Notes under the pieces: generated by a model
The model's database searches: none
Told to the model about the DNA's origin: nothing
Seen by the model: only the letters and a program-made list of their open reading frames with translations
Source of the DNA: a virus
IMG/VR virus record: IMGVR_UViG_3300042446_000849
Location: 1-64,000 of that record
Reading direction: 5' to 3' (one strand)
Length of the DNA: 64,000 nucleotides
Shown: piece after piece, positions 51,554 through 61,078 of the stretch
Layout: each line of letters begins with the position of its first letter
Position numbering within the stretch: the first letter of the stretch is position 1
Program-made: the position numbers and the translations under genes

Positions 51554-51731
51554 TTTCTTGTTCTTCTACGTCTATTGTAGTTTTACCTATAGCTGATGCA
51601 ATCTCTACTTTTCTAACATCAAGGGCATCAGAAATTTTATTTGCCATTGCTGTATTAAAATCTTGTAAAGCGTCAGCCTGCTTGTTGTTGATAATATTAT
51701 CAATCATATTTTGAATAACTGCGGATTCCAT
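51540..51731 (-). CDS. 67: Prohead core protein, gp67-like
   Basis: 63 residues, helical, with MIDNIINNKQADALQDF and KISDALDVRKVEIASAIG, as in small core proteins between gp20 and gp21. Located where T4 has 67/68. A TATAAATA box lies 21 bases upstream, inside the end of gp20. Confidence 0.65.
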   Translation of the reverse strand: MESAVIQNMIDNIINNKQADALQDFNTAMANKISDALDVRKVEIASAIGKTTIDVEEQENENV

Positions 51732-51740
51732 ACTTTTTCC

Positions 51741-53297
51741 TTACTGTGAATTATTTATAGGTTCTTGTCCCGGAGGTAATTGGCCTGGGGGCATGCCCGG
51801 CATTCCAATTTGCGGCGGAGGACCTTCATCTTCAATTTGTGTCTTCATTTCTTGAATCTCTTTGTCAGACATTCTTAAAATATTTTTCATTACATAATCT
51901 TGACTGTAATATGCGCCTACAAAGGGCTGAACTTGATTCAATAAATCTATACGATTTCTTAAATTCTCAGCATTTTTCATTTCTTCAAAATACTGATCTT
52001 GTGCATATCTATATTGAATGTCATCTTTAATAACATTCCAGTCTTTATCTGTTAGAACACCTTTTAAAATTAATTGTGTTCTTAACAAATCGCCAAATAT
52101 TTCATTAAACTTTTTGCGTAATCTACCAACAAATTTGGCAAATTTTAATTCGTCTCTTGTTATCTCTGTTGCTCTACCAAAAGAAATACCAGTTTGCGGT
52201 TGCATTCTAGAAAGCGGAACATTTAATGCTTGATATAATTTACCTTGGAAGTAATTAATATCTTCAATCTGTCCCAAATTTTCGCCGCCAGGTAATGTAG
52301 TAATCTCAGTACCTCTGCCGCCTTCTCTTCTTGGCAACCAAAAATCTTCTAACATAGACATCATTTTACGATCATCTCGTATCTCGCCAGTATTAGAATC
52401 ATAAACGATCTTATTACGATAACGAGCCATAATATCTTTTAAATATTGTTCAGCTTTCAATTTAGGCAAATTGCCCACATCAATATAAAATATTCTTCTT
52501 TCAGGTGCTCTAGCCAATCTATAGATTACTAAGGCATCTTCCATCATCTTTAACTGATTCACAGGTTTAATGGCTTTATGTAAGTGACTTAACACTACAT
52601 TTTTATCCAAATCCATAATCCCAGAAGGTACAAATGTTATTGCATCTGTTGATATCTTAATACCTTGCGTTGGGTTATTTGCAGTATAACCCGGATTATA
52701 CGTAATACCTTTTTCATTATATAAGAAAAATTCTTCTACTGATTTGATAATATCAACACCAGTCTTTTGATCTTTCTCTTTTTTAACTTCTCTAATCTTT
52801 TTAATTTTTCTAGGATCTATAATTAGTGTTTCCAAAATACCACGTTTTGGATTGCTAGTGTCTATAATCTTCTGAAAATAAATTCTTCCATCGATATACC
52901 ATCTACGAAAATAATCAAATCCTCTAGTATCAAATTCAATCAATTTGTAAATCACTTCAAATTCTTTAATGATACTATCTTTAATATCTTGAGGAATCTT
53001 TGATTGATCCAAATTAATTTGTACTAATGCTTCATCATCAACTGCTGCAATGGCCTCAGTTAAAATTTCATCAATAGCTGCGGATGTATCTGAATACATT
53101 GCCGCTTCACGATATCGTGTAATAAGTTCATACTCAGATTTCGCAGTCGCATCTAGATCAACGTATGTGCCAAAATGCCCACCCGCTTGTACTGTTGATG
53201 CACCGTCGTCAGAAACAGGAGTAGCGAAACCTTGCAGTTTACGATCTATCTCATCTTCCTCACGACTAATATTAAAACCAAATAATTTAATTGCCAT
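51741..53297 (-). CDS. 20: Portal vertex protein gp20
   Basis: 518 residues (T4 524). YREAAMYSDTSAAIDEILTE, YIDVGNLPKLKAEQYLKD, and FWLPRREGGRGTEITTLPGG are portal landmarks. A ring of twelve makes the DNA entry gate and binds the terminase. A Pro/Gly-rich tail ends the protein. Confidence 0.97.
   Translation of the reverse strand: MAIKLFGFNISREEDEIDRKLQGFATPVSDDGASTVQAGGHFGTYVDLDATAKSEYELITRYREAAMYSDTSAAIDEILTEAIAAVDDEALVQINLDQSKIPQDIKDSIIKEFEVIYKLIEFDTRGFDYFRRWYIDGRIYFQKIIDTSNPKRGILETLIIDPRKIKKIREVKKEKDQKTGVDIIKSVEEFFLYNEKGITYNPGYTANNPTQGIKISTDAITFVPSGIMDLDKNVVLSHLHKAIKPVNQLKMMEDALVIYRLARAPERRIFYIDVGNLPKLKAEQYLKDIMARYRNKIVYDSNTGEIRDDRKMMSMLEDFWLPRREGGRGTEITTLPGGENLGQIEDINYFQGKLYQALNVPLSRMQPQTGISFGRATEITRDELKFAKFVGRLRKKFNEIFGDLLRTQLILKGVLTDKDWNVIKDDIQYRYAQDQYFEEMKNAENLRNRIDLLNQVQPFVGAYYSQDYVMKNILRMSDKEIQEMKTQIEDEGPPPQIGMPGMPPGQLPPGQEPINNSQ
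51752..51759 (-). promoter_or_regulatory. Late promoter box before the gp67-like gene
   Basis: TATAAATA on the minus strand within the last codons of gp20. Confidence 0.55.
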
Positions 53298-53318
53298 AAT
53301 TTAATTCACTTTATATGA

Positions 53319-53894
53319 TTAAGCCAAAGTTGTAATAGCGTCTACCAATTGTTGTGCTGGATTATTAGAGAATTCAAAAGTTTGATACTGGAAAGATACC
53401 GAGAATGTCGATAACTGATCGTTGCTACCAAAGTCTAAACCAACTGCTCCCAACTCAACTGGGAAGGCGCCTATTAATTTATATTGTTTCAGAACTGAAC
53501 CATTACGATCCAATTGAGAAATAAACATATCTGTTTGATACTGAGCAGGCTGTAATGCACCTGTTTTATTTCCGAGATTTTCCATTCCGTTCATCCATTG
53601 TTCTATTGCGGATCTAATAGTAAATCCGGAATCATTTAGAACTGTACATTGGAACGGTGCAAATTCTCTGTCGCCAGCCATCTTAATTAGACGTCCTCTG
53701 TAATATACTGGAGCAACACCAATTGTTTGTCCTGGTAATTCAGCCACACTAATTAAAAATGGGGACTTTGTCACAGCCGCCGCTCGACCTGTGACATAGT
53801 TTGGAAATGTCAACTGAACCGCAAACTGATTGGGACGAGCCCCACCGTTTGTTAGTTCGGATTTAAATCTCTCTACATTAAATGGTATTGCCAT
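53319..53894 (-). CDS. 19: Tail tube protein gp19
   Basis: 191 residues. ELTNGGARPNQFAVQLTFP and EQWMNGMENLGNKTGALQP are gp19 landmarks. The protein forms the inner tube. Sits between gp18 and gp20, as in T4. Confidence 0.95.
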   Translation of the reverse strand: MAIPFNVERFKSELTNGGARPNQFAVQLTFPNYVTGRAAAVTKSPFLISVAELPGQTIGVAPVYYRGRLIKMAGDREFAPFQCTVLNDSGFTIRSAIEQWMNGMENLGNKTGALQPAQYQTDMFISQLDRNGSVLKQYKLIGAFPVELGAVGLDFGSNDQLSTFSVSFQYQTFEFSNNPAQQLVDAITTLA

Positions 53895-53909
53895 TTCTTA
53901 TACTCCTAA

Positions 53910-56579
53910 TTAGGCGCCGACTTCTTCAAACGACACGCCACTTCTTGTAGCTACAAAATTCAACTGAATAAAGTTGATTGCTCTTGCAGGCTTGATGAAT
54001 ATGTCTGCAACAAATTCATTACGGTCTACAACCGATCCTGGATTATTTGTGTCATCACATATTACTCTAAAGTCTGTAATACCACGACGACCTTGCACAT
54101 CTCTTAAGAATGGTTCAACAAGATTTCTAAATTGAGCTCTTGTAAACGGATCATTAAATTCAAATAATTGGAATTTAGATGCTGTAGAAATTGCTTTTTC
54201 TAATACGATAAACAATCTACGAACATTGATACGATCAAATGCACTTGGTCTTGCTAATAGAGTTTTATCTCCAAATAACAATGTTCCTTGTCCAGGGAAT
54301 GTTACTACTGGGTTAATACCTTTCTTGTACAGATCATCTCTGTCTGTCTTAGTAGGTGAGAAAGCCAATTTAACAACATTCTTAATAACGCCTCTGTTAT
54401 AGCCTGCAGGAGAGAACCAAGGATCAGCAATGTAATCTGTTCTTGCAGCTAAGCCTGCGACGTCACCATTTAATGGAACATATCGATATTTATCATTGTA
54501 ACGATCGTACTGATATTTCCAACCTGAATCCAATACCGCAAATGAGGAACTTGTTAAGGTATCTCTGTATGCTGCAATTTTGCTTGCTTGGTTCGTAGTA
54601 TTAACTACATCTACATATGGAGGAGATACAAATACTACACAATCTCTTCTTGCTTCAGCAATACCAATAACAGTATTAACTACACCAACATTTGTCGTTG
54701 GTCCCATTGGAATTAAGCTTACATCAAACAATTCGTCATTACTAAACAATTCATATCCGGCTTGGACATTTCCTGCAGAAACAGATGAGCCTGTTACACC
54801 GCCGGTTAATGTAGTTGTAATATTTGCAGTTAATGTTGCAAATGTTTTAGCCGAACCTGTTGTTCCCCAATTTGTTCCTGCTATTGGGTGATCCAACCAA
54901 CTAATATATCTAGATTGATTGTTAATCACATCTTTGTAATAGTTTGTAGAATTGTCAGAATTTTTAGCGTCTGATGCTTTAGAAATATATGAGAATTTTT
55001 CAAGTACTGTACCAGCAGTACCTGTCCAATTTCCAGTTGCATCTAGAACAATTACGTGTAATTCATCTGCAGAACCATTTCTAGCAGAAACCCAAGCCGA
55101 TGTGCCTGGAGCAGAATTGAATTGGTTGGCATATTGCCAGCCTGCGAATGTATTGGAATCAGCAACCGATACTTTTAATGAATTTCCCAATGTTCCTGGA
55201 TATTTAGCAATAAATTCGCCATATCCAAATCCGCCTGTGCTATATTCGCTATCATATACATCAGAGTTTTCAATTAATAATGCGTCAAAAGATACAGTTG
55301 CGTTACCCGTTGCGGTAATATTTTGCGAATCTACAATAGTAACTGTTGGTACCGATGTATATCCGGCGCCTGCATTTGTTATAGTAATACTAGAAAGCGT
55401 ACGTCCGACAGATGCTACAGCTGCCGCATTACTACTAATAAAATTAGAGTCTCCTAATACTGGAGTAATAATTACATTAGGTCTTGTTACGTATCCAGAA
55501 CCACCGTTTGTTACGATAATTGAATCAATTAGTGCTTCTATTCTAGCAGTTGCGTTAGCAGTTGCACCACCTAAAAGATTATTTTTATTAATAACAACAT
55601 TAGGAGTAAACGTATAACCACCAGCACCAGGATTAATGATGTTGATACTGTTAATAATACCGTATCCTAAATTGGCTGTTAAAACAGCACTAGTACCAGT
55701 GTTACCATCTAAACGAGTTAAAACAATATTAGGTGCGGCCAAATAGCCGTTACCATTATTTGTAATTGTATAACCTGTAATAATATTACCTGTAATAATA
55801 GGATATGCTGTTGCTTGTCTACCACCAGGAACTAATACACCACCAGAAATTGAAATATTACATGCTGTGTTTGCAGGTCCAAAGTTTGAACCTGGATTTG
55901 ATATTTGAATATCTTTTAAACTAAAGTGTATTACTAAATTTGCGCTGGCGCTTGTTGAATCTTGATTTTGAATAACTACATTAGATAAACTATTATAGTT
56001 ATTTCCTACGTCTTGAACATTTATAGCTCCAATTCCACCCGATCCCAAAACAGCAGTTGCAGTTGCTCCAGAACCACTACCACCCTCGAAAGTAACTGTT
56101 GGTACGGCAGAATATCCAAAACCAGAAGTCGATAAATTAATTTCACTAATTCTACCAGTTGTTGATAATACTGCATTGCCTAATGCTCTTGTACCATTAG
56201 TAGGTGCTGCAAATGTAACTGTCACGTCTGCAGCTGATATAAATGTATTTGGTGTATTGGTAATTGTTACGCCAGAAACTCTACCAGAAGGTGTAGAAAC
56301 TGCGTTTCTTGCAACAGATTTATCTGCTACTCTGACTAATTTTAAATTATTTCCATATGATAAAAAGTTTGCCGCTGTGAAAAAATAACCTGCAGTATCA
56401 TCATTTGGATTACCAAATTGTTCTACAAGATTTCTTTCCGTGTCTACGGTTGTAACTTTTTCGACCGGTCCCCATTGAAAGGCTCCCGAAAATGCTCCAG
56501 CAGAAGTTGCTACCGCGGGAACAACCGTACTTTTATCTTCCTCGGTAACTAAAACGCCAGGTGAAAGCTGAAATGCCAT
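53910..56579 (-). CDS. 18: Tail sheath protein gp18 with large repeat insertion
   Basis: 889 residues, far longer than T4 gp18 (659). The N terminus FQLSPGVLVTEEDKST and GAFQWGPVE, and the C-terminal FNDPFTRAQFRNLVEPFLRD with RAINFIQLNFVATRSG, are normal sheath. Residues about 94-433 are extra. They hold about seven units built like I..I.I.N.G.GY...P.V.I, separated by Gly/Ala/Thr stretches. These probably form beta domains on the outside of the sheath. A late box lies at 56631. Confidence 0.93.
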   Translation of the reverse strand: MAFQLSPGVLVTEEDKSTVVPAVATSAGAFSGAFQWGPVEKVTTVDTERNLVEQFGNPNDDTAGYFFTAANFLSYGNNLKLVRVADKSVARNAVSTPSGRVSGVTITNTPNTFISAADVTVTFAAPTNGTRALGNAVLSTTGRISEINLSTSGFGYSAVPTVTFEGGSGSGATATAVLGSGGIGAINVQDVGNNYNSLSNVVIQNQDSTSASANLVIHFSLKDIQISNPGSNFGPANTACNISISGGVLVPGGRQATAYPIITGNIITGYTITNNGNGYLAAPNIVLTRLDGNTGTSAVLTANLGYGIINSINIINPGAGGYTFTPNVVINKNNLLGGATANATARIEALIDSIIVTNGGSGYVTRPNVIITPVLGDSNFISSNAAAVASVGRTLSSITITNAGAGYTSVPTVTIVDSQNITATGNATVSFDALLIENSDVYDSEYSTGGFGYGEFIAKYPGTLGNSLKVSVADSNTFAGWQYANQFNSAPGTSAWVSARNGSADELHVIVLDATGNWTGTAGTVLEKFSYISKASDAKNSDNSTNYYKDVINNQSRYISWLDHPIAGTNWGTTGSAKTFATLTANITTTLTGGVTGSSVSAGNVQAGYELFSNDELFDVSLIPMGPTTNVGVVNTVIGIAEARRDCVVFVSPPYVDVVNTTNQASKIAAYRDTLTSSSFAVLDSGWKYQYDRYNDKYRYVPLNGDVAGLAARTDYIADPWFSPAGYNRGVIKNVVKLAFSPTKTDRDDLYKKGINPVVTFPGQGTLLFGDKTLLARPSAFDRINVRRLFIVLEKAISTASKFQLFEFNDPFTRAQFRNLVEPFLRDVQGRRGITDFRVICDDTNNPGSVVDRNEFVADIFIKPARAINFIQLNFVATRSGVSFEEVGA
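55281..56300 (-). repeat. Repeat domain inserted in the tail sheath
   Basis: Protein repeats of about 38-50 residues within gp18. Examples of the central motif are STSGFGYSAVPTVTF, NNGNGYLAAPNIVL, NGGSGYVTRPNVII and NAGAGYTSVPTVTI. The sequence is diverged, so these are old copies. They likely sit on the outer sheath surface. Confidence 0.75.
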
Positions 56580-56630
56580 CTTCTTCTCCTTGATAATTTT
56601 ATAGATAGCTCTATAATATGATTTTCTATT

Positions 56631-56638
56631 TATTTATA
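56631..56638 (-). promoter_or_regulatory. Late promoter box before gp18
   Basis: TATAAATA on the minus strand in the gp17-gp18 gap. Confidence 0.7.
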
Positions 56639-56649
56639 AGTATGTTCAT

Positions 56650-58335
56650 TTAGACATTTTCAAGGAATTTTCTTTGCATTTCGTGAATCTCATCTGGAGA
56701 TTTGGATGATGCTGTAAACCATATTTCGTCAGTTGTTATTACTGGAGCTTCGTGTTCTGGAACTCCCCTATCAACAATACCAAACGGAGTCAGATTTTCT
56801 TCAATCTGTTTAAATTGTTCTTCGTACAGGGCTTTTCTTAAATTGCTATCAGTTAGGTCTTTAAAAAATGATTCGTTAGTTGCCCATGCAAACAGTACCA
56901 GAGTCATAACCAAATCGTCATGATACCCCTCGTCTGCTTTGTGTGTTCCCCGAACTTCAATAAACGTAGAAATTTCGTTTATAATATCTGGATCATGAAT
57001 TAGTAATTTTGTGCCCTCAACTAAACTCTTGAACGATGTACATCCCAATCGTTTAACTTGTTTAGTTGTTCTTACACCAAGGGTTGCCCCATTTGAAAAT
57101 CCGCCAGACAGATACTGTCCCGATTTACTGTTATTTCCGACAAAGAATACATTTTCATATTCTAAGTCCATGTATAATGTATCAGCCACTTGTTGACCGT
57201 TATCATTAATCTCAACTAAGCAATATGCTTTGTTGTAATCTTTTGCTACTTTATATATTATATTTGGAAAAAGCAAAGGACTTATCTTGTTGTTTCTATA
57301 CTTGGCAACTACGGAATACGGGTATGCTGTGATATCCAATACTGTAAATGCTGAGTAATCTCCCCCTACTCCTCTGGATGTATCAGCTACAAGCATATAC
57401 ACCTTGTCCTCTTCTGGTTCCACAAATACATCTAAACCATCTTTACTATAGATATAGGGCTTAACCGACATTCTACCAATTGTGTCTGGATTGACTAGGG
57501 TATTAGAAGATCCAAGGAATCTACATAAAACTTCTTGGTTGAACTTGAGTTCGCCCAGCATAGCTTTTTGTTCTGCGGCCCATTTATCATCTCTACCAGG
57601 TATTTTGCTATATGGAATAAACAATGGAACAAAGCCATTCAATTCTTGTTCAGCCTCATTCCAGAATTTCCAGAAGTGATTGTAACCAAGCGGTGTAGAT
57701 GTTAATAAAATCTTTGTGGTATTACCAGCAGAAATTGTTGGATAAACAGATGTGAAGAAATCTTCTGCAACATTATTAGGAATAATTGCTGCCTCGTCAA
57801 TGTACAACCAGTTTACAGATTTACCTCGAATACCGGATGAGCTTGTTGCTGCTGTGAATACTTTAGAACCATTCTCAAGTTCAATGTCACCTTTGTTAAA
57901 TGTCTTTACACCTTGTTGCATCCATATTGGAAGCATCTCATACATTAGTTCGTATCTAGAAAGTACTTCTCGAGCAGCTGAAGATTTATTTGCTAGGATG
58001 GCGACTGTCTTATTTTCTTGAAATAACGTATACCAAAGAATACAGGCGGCGGCAGTAATTGTCTTGCCTTGTTGTCGACCTTCCATCAGTATAACTTTAC
58101 GATTATTAAGTATAATGTTTACTTTTTCTTTTTGACAATCGTATAATTTAAAAGGGATTAGACCTTTATCCAATGAAACAATTTTACAATAGTTCTCAAT
58201 AAAGTAAATTGGATCTTGACTGCATTTTATAATTTCTTTAACCTGTTCCGAAGAATATGATATGACCGTACCAATCTGTTTTAGATTGGGGTTACCATTG
58301 TAGGATAATTTTTTATTGGTCGATGATGTTGTCAT
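56650..58335 (-). CDS. 17: Terminase large subunit gp17
   Basis: 561 residues (T4 610). The packaging ATPase has MEGRQQGKTITAAACI (Walker A) and WLYIDEAAII (Walker B). The nuclease half has LVADTSRGVGGDYSAF, LVEINDNGQQV and GYHDDLVMTL, with the acidic metal residues. It drives DNA into the prohead and cuts concatemers. It overlaps gp16 by 23 bases. Confidence 0.97.
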   Translation of the reverse strand: MTTSSTNKKLSYNGNPNLKQIGTVISYSSEQVKEIIKCSQDPIYFIENYCKIVSLDKGLIPFKLYDCQKEKVNIILNNRKVILMEGRQQGKTITAAACILWYTLFQENKTVAILANKSSAAREVLSRYELMYEMLPIWMQQGVKTFNKGDIELENGSKVFTAATSSSGIRGKSVNWLYIDEAAIIPNNVAEDFFTSVYPTISAGNTTKILLTSTPLGYNHFWKFWNEAEQELNGFVPLFIPYSKIPGRDDKWAAEQKAMLGELKFNQEVLCRFLGSSNTLVNPDTIGRMSVKPYIYSKDGLDVFVEPEEDKVYMLVADTSRGVGGDYSAFTVLDITAYPYSVVAKYRNNKISPLLFPNIIYKVAKDYNKAYCLVEINDNGQQVADTLYMDLEYENVFFVGNNSKSGQYLSGGFSNGATLGVRTTKQVKRLGCTSFKSLVEGTKLLIHDPDIINEISTFIEVRGTHKADEGYHDDLVMTLVLFAWATNESFFKDLTDSNLRKALYEEQFKQIEENLTPFGIVDRGVPEHEAPVITTDEIWFTASSKSPDEIHEMQRKFLENV

Positions 58336-58738
58336 CTTTTTTACCTAACAATTTCATTAGTTCGCTAGTAGAACCAGCAAATACTACATTATTTTGAGTA
58401 CCAATTTGAACTGGATCGTCAGCTTGCAATTCTTTAACTTGTTTCTGTAATCCTAATAAATCTTTTGAGACATCAGATAAGGTTTTAATAAATTGCCCTG
58501 TTACCTCATAACTTCTAGGATGCTCAGAATTTTTAGATAAACTAATTAATTCTTCCAAAGTATCCTCACCTTTTAGCAACAATTTTCTCATTGTTTGTCT
58601 GGCCAATTGGTAATCATCTTCCTGATCCATTGCTTTTGTTGCATTTAAATTTTCAGGAATTGAGGGTAAATTTGTATTTTCAGTTTCATCCATTGGATTT
58701 ATATTAAAAATATCATTCAAATTTTCTATATTTTTCAT
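58313..58738 (-). CDS. 16: Terminase small subunit gp16
   Basis: 141 residues, acidic N terminus, then a helical oligomer core (RQTMRKLLLKGEDTLEELI, DVSKDLLGLQKQVKEL). Placed between gp15 and gp17, as in T4. Confidence 0.9.
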   Translation of the reverse strand: MKNIENLNDIFNINPMDETENTNLPSIPENLNATKAMDQEDDYQLARQTMRKLLLKGEDTLEELISLSKNSEHPRSYEVTGQFIKTLSDVSKDLLGLQKQVKELQADDPVQIGTQNNVVFAGSTSELMKLLGKKDDNIIDQ

Positions 58739-58740
58739 AT

Positions 58741-59490
58741 TTAAAAGTCTTCAAAGTTTTCAATATATCCAAACGAATCAGTTACATTTGCAGTTACCGG
58801 ATCAGGTTGTACTGTTATTATTTGTTGCTGAGATGTAAGTTCCGCATCATTAAAAATATTAGATGTTGTCTTTTTAATGATACCTTGTTTATTAACAGGA
58901 CCATAAAAATTAAGTTTCATCACAAAACTTAATGTCCATATAATAGATCTTCTTGTAGTTAAGTCGCCCTCATAATCATCTTCGAATCCTATAGAATTCA
59001 AAATTATAGGCAAATCGTTTTTAATGTTAAGTTGCGGTACAGCTTTAATAGTTAAATTATAATCAGGATTAAAATAAGGTAGAATTTGTTCTATTACTTG
59101 TAATGCATCATCTTGATTTTTTGCATATACATATAAAATTACATTTATATTATACGGGGTAGGAGCATATTGTGCGTTTGCTGCAGTTGAACTATTAATT
59201 GTTCTTGATTGTTGTATTGGACTTATTTTTCTGTTAGGATCATAGTCCAACGAAATCATTTCAAATCCCATTCTAGGCAATAGAACTTGTACGTTTTGAA
59301 CGTCTACATTAGGTTGTTGTCTTATCTTAGTTAAGAATTTTTGTTTAGGTGAATATGACAGCGGTACTTTTTGTAGTTGCACTACATTGCCATCAGCATC
59401 TACTCTTTGTATGGTAATATTATTAAACATATTACCAAACGCAACGATTGCTTTACGTATTGTTCCCCAATAAAAACGTTGGTCTAACAT
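58741..59490 (-). CDS. 15: Tail sheath stabiliser gp15
   Basis: 249 residues (T4 272). MLDQRFYWGTIRKAIVAFG is the typical gp15 start; KVPLSYSPKQKFLTKI and LPRMGFEMISLDYDP follow. It closes the tail end that joins the head. Confidence 0.95.
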   Translation of the reverse strand: MLDQRFYWGTIRKAIVAFGNMFNNITIQRVDADGNVVQLQKVPLSYSPKQKFLTKIRQQPNVDVQNVQVLLPRMGFEMISLDYDPNRKISPIQQSRTINSSTAANAQYAPTPYNINVILYVYAKNQDDALQVIEQILPYFNPDYNLTIKAVPQLNIKNDLPIILNSIGFEDDYEGDLTTRRSIIWTLSFVMKLNFYGPVNKQGIIKKTTSNIFNDAELTSQQQIITVQPDPVTANVTDSFGYIENFEDF

Positions 59491-60239
59491 TATTTACTAA
59501 CCTCACCAAAAGGATTTCTTTCAGAAAAATCCAAAACGTTATCTGCTTCTGCAGTAAAATAATCATTGTCTGCAGCACTAGGATCATTATTTGTAGTCTG
59601 TGCTTCATTAATTATTGGAGACAAAGAATTCGATTCTGTAACTAGAGTTTCGCCGTTTTCTTGTAGCATTTCAAAATTATCCAATGGATCAGCAAATTGA
59701 TTAAACAGGTTATCTATTTCTTCGACACCGGTTTCAAACACCTCATTGGAATATTGCATTAATTCACAACTCATTCTAAAAACAAATAATTTACCCACTT
59801 GGAAAAACGGTGTTTGGCTGTCTACTTTTCTAATCTCAAATAAAGATTTTGTTAAAGGCATATAAATTATATCACCCTCAGCTGGTCTAATACTCAATAC
59901 CGAATTGCCAGTTGAACCAATTGTTTCGACCCACCTTTTTCTAGAAACAACAAAATTCGCCTGGTCTCTGATTTCCAAACCGAATTTAGTAATTATTTCA
60001 TCGTCACCATCGTAACCCGAAACATTTTCCATATACATCTCAATCGGATAAGCGTATTCATAACTGTTGTAAGGATCTTCTGTTAATATAGGATCAGGGT
60101 TGAAAGGTTTTCTAGGCAAATAATAGACTTCTACGCCGTAAATCTTCATGGATTCGATAATCAACTCTTCGTATAAATTCTGTTCAGAGCTACGACCTAT
60201 CGTTTTGCCTGACTGAAAATAATGATTAACTGTTGCCAT
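59490..60239 (-). CDS. 14: Neck protein gp14
   Basis: 249 residues (T4 256). IESMKIYGVEVYYLPRKP and RDQANFVVSRKRWVE with AEGDIIYMPLTKSLFEI fit gp14. It overlaps gp15 by one base. Part of the head-neck complex with gp13. Confidence 0.93.
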   Translation of the reverse strand: MATVNHYFQSGKTIGRSSEQNLYEELIIESMKIYGVEVYYLPRKPFNPDPILTEDPYNSYEYAYPIEMYMENVSGYDGDDEIITKFGLEIRDQANFVVSRKRWVETIGSTGNSVLSIRPAEGDIIYMPLTKSLFEIRKVDSQTPFFQVGKLFVFRMSCELMQYSNEVFETGVEEIDNLFNQFADPLDNFEMLQENGETLVTESNSLSPIINEAQTTNNDPSAADNDYFTAEADNVLDFSERNPFGEVSK

Positions 60240-60307
60240 TTTACTATTGACTTCCTATTGACATGATGTTATCATCATCTATGTACCGGTTTAATAAAGC
60301 CTACAAA

Positions 60308-61051
60308 TTATCCAGTAAACATATCCACTGGTAATTCAAATCTAGATTGCATCTCTGCTTCAATCTTGTTAATTTCCTCTAACGCATCTTCATATATTTT
60401 ATCGGCATTAAGTGTAACTCCCCCCGGAAGTTGTACACCTGCAAACTTTTTAAGATTCTCTCCCCATTGTCTTTTAAATAGGGCAGTAGTATATTGCTTT
60501 AGAAATCTATCGTTATATACGTCTCTATATGTGTCTGGATCTAATATTCTGTAACATTCAACAATAATGTAATCACCGACATTAGCATCTGCGCCCCAAT
60601 CCATATCTACGTATAATCGATTCATATGCCTATTAAATCTAATTGGTTTAGTACCAACTAATACTTGATTAATTAATTCTAATTCTTGTTTAACCTGATA
60701 GTAATAAATCAAATTAGTAGACATTAAGCTATAAAGGTCATTAATTAAAATTTGGTATCTAATACTAAACATATTAGTACCATCTGATCTATCAGAAAAT
60801 GGTAAAATTCTGTTGATACCTACAACAGTATCGGGTACCGAAATATATTGATTAGTTAAATCTTGTGCAGTAAATTGATGTTTTAGATAAACCATTTCTA
60901 CAGCATCATAATGATATTCTCTGTAGAATTGAAACGCGTCATCTATACGATCTTCAATTTGATCATCATCTACATTTATCTCAATAACAGGCGCACCTAA
61001 TCTGCGCAGGCAATAATCTTTAAGTTGTTCTCTTGTTGTTACGGTTGCCAT
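60308..61051 (-). CDS. 13: Neck protein gp13
   Basis: 247 residues (T4 309). LKDYCLRRLGAPVIEINVDD, QIEDRIDDAFQFYREYHYD and FKRQWGENLKKFAGVQLPGG are gp13 landmarks. The 68-base gap to gp14 holds nothing evident. Confidence 0.95.
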   Translation of the reverse strand: MATVTTREQLKDYCLRRLGAPVIEINVDDDQIEDRIDDAFQFYREYHYDAVEMVYLKHQFTAQDLTNQYISVPDTVVGINRILPFSDRSDGTNMFSIRYQILINDLYSLMSTNLIYYYQVKQELELINQVLVGTKPIRFNRHMNRLYVDMDWGADANVGDYIIVECYRILDPDTYRDVYNDRFLKQYTTALFKRQWGENLKKFAGVQLPGGVTLNADKIYEDALEEINKIEAEMQSRFELPVDMFTG

Positions 61052-61078
61052 AATAGTCCTTTAAATATATATCTACTT

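Noticed and set aside
54952-55617. Plus-strand ORF of 221 codons
   Set aside because: It is antisense to gp18, in a repeat region with biased codons; no ribosome site or family.
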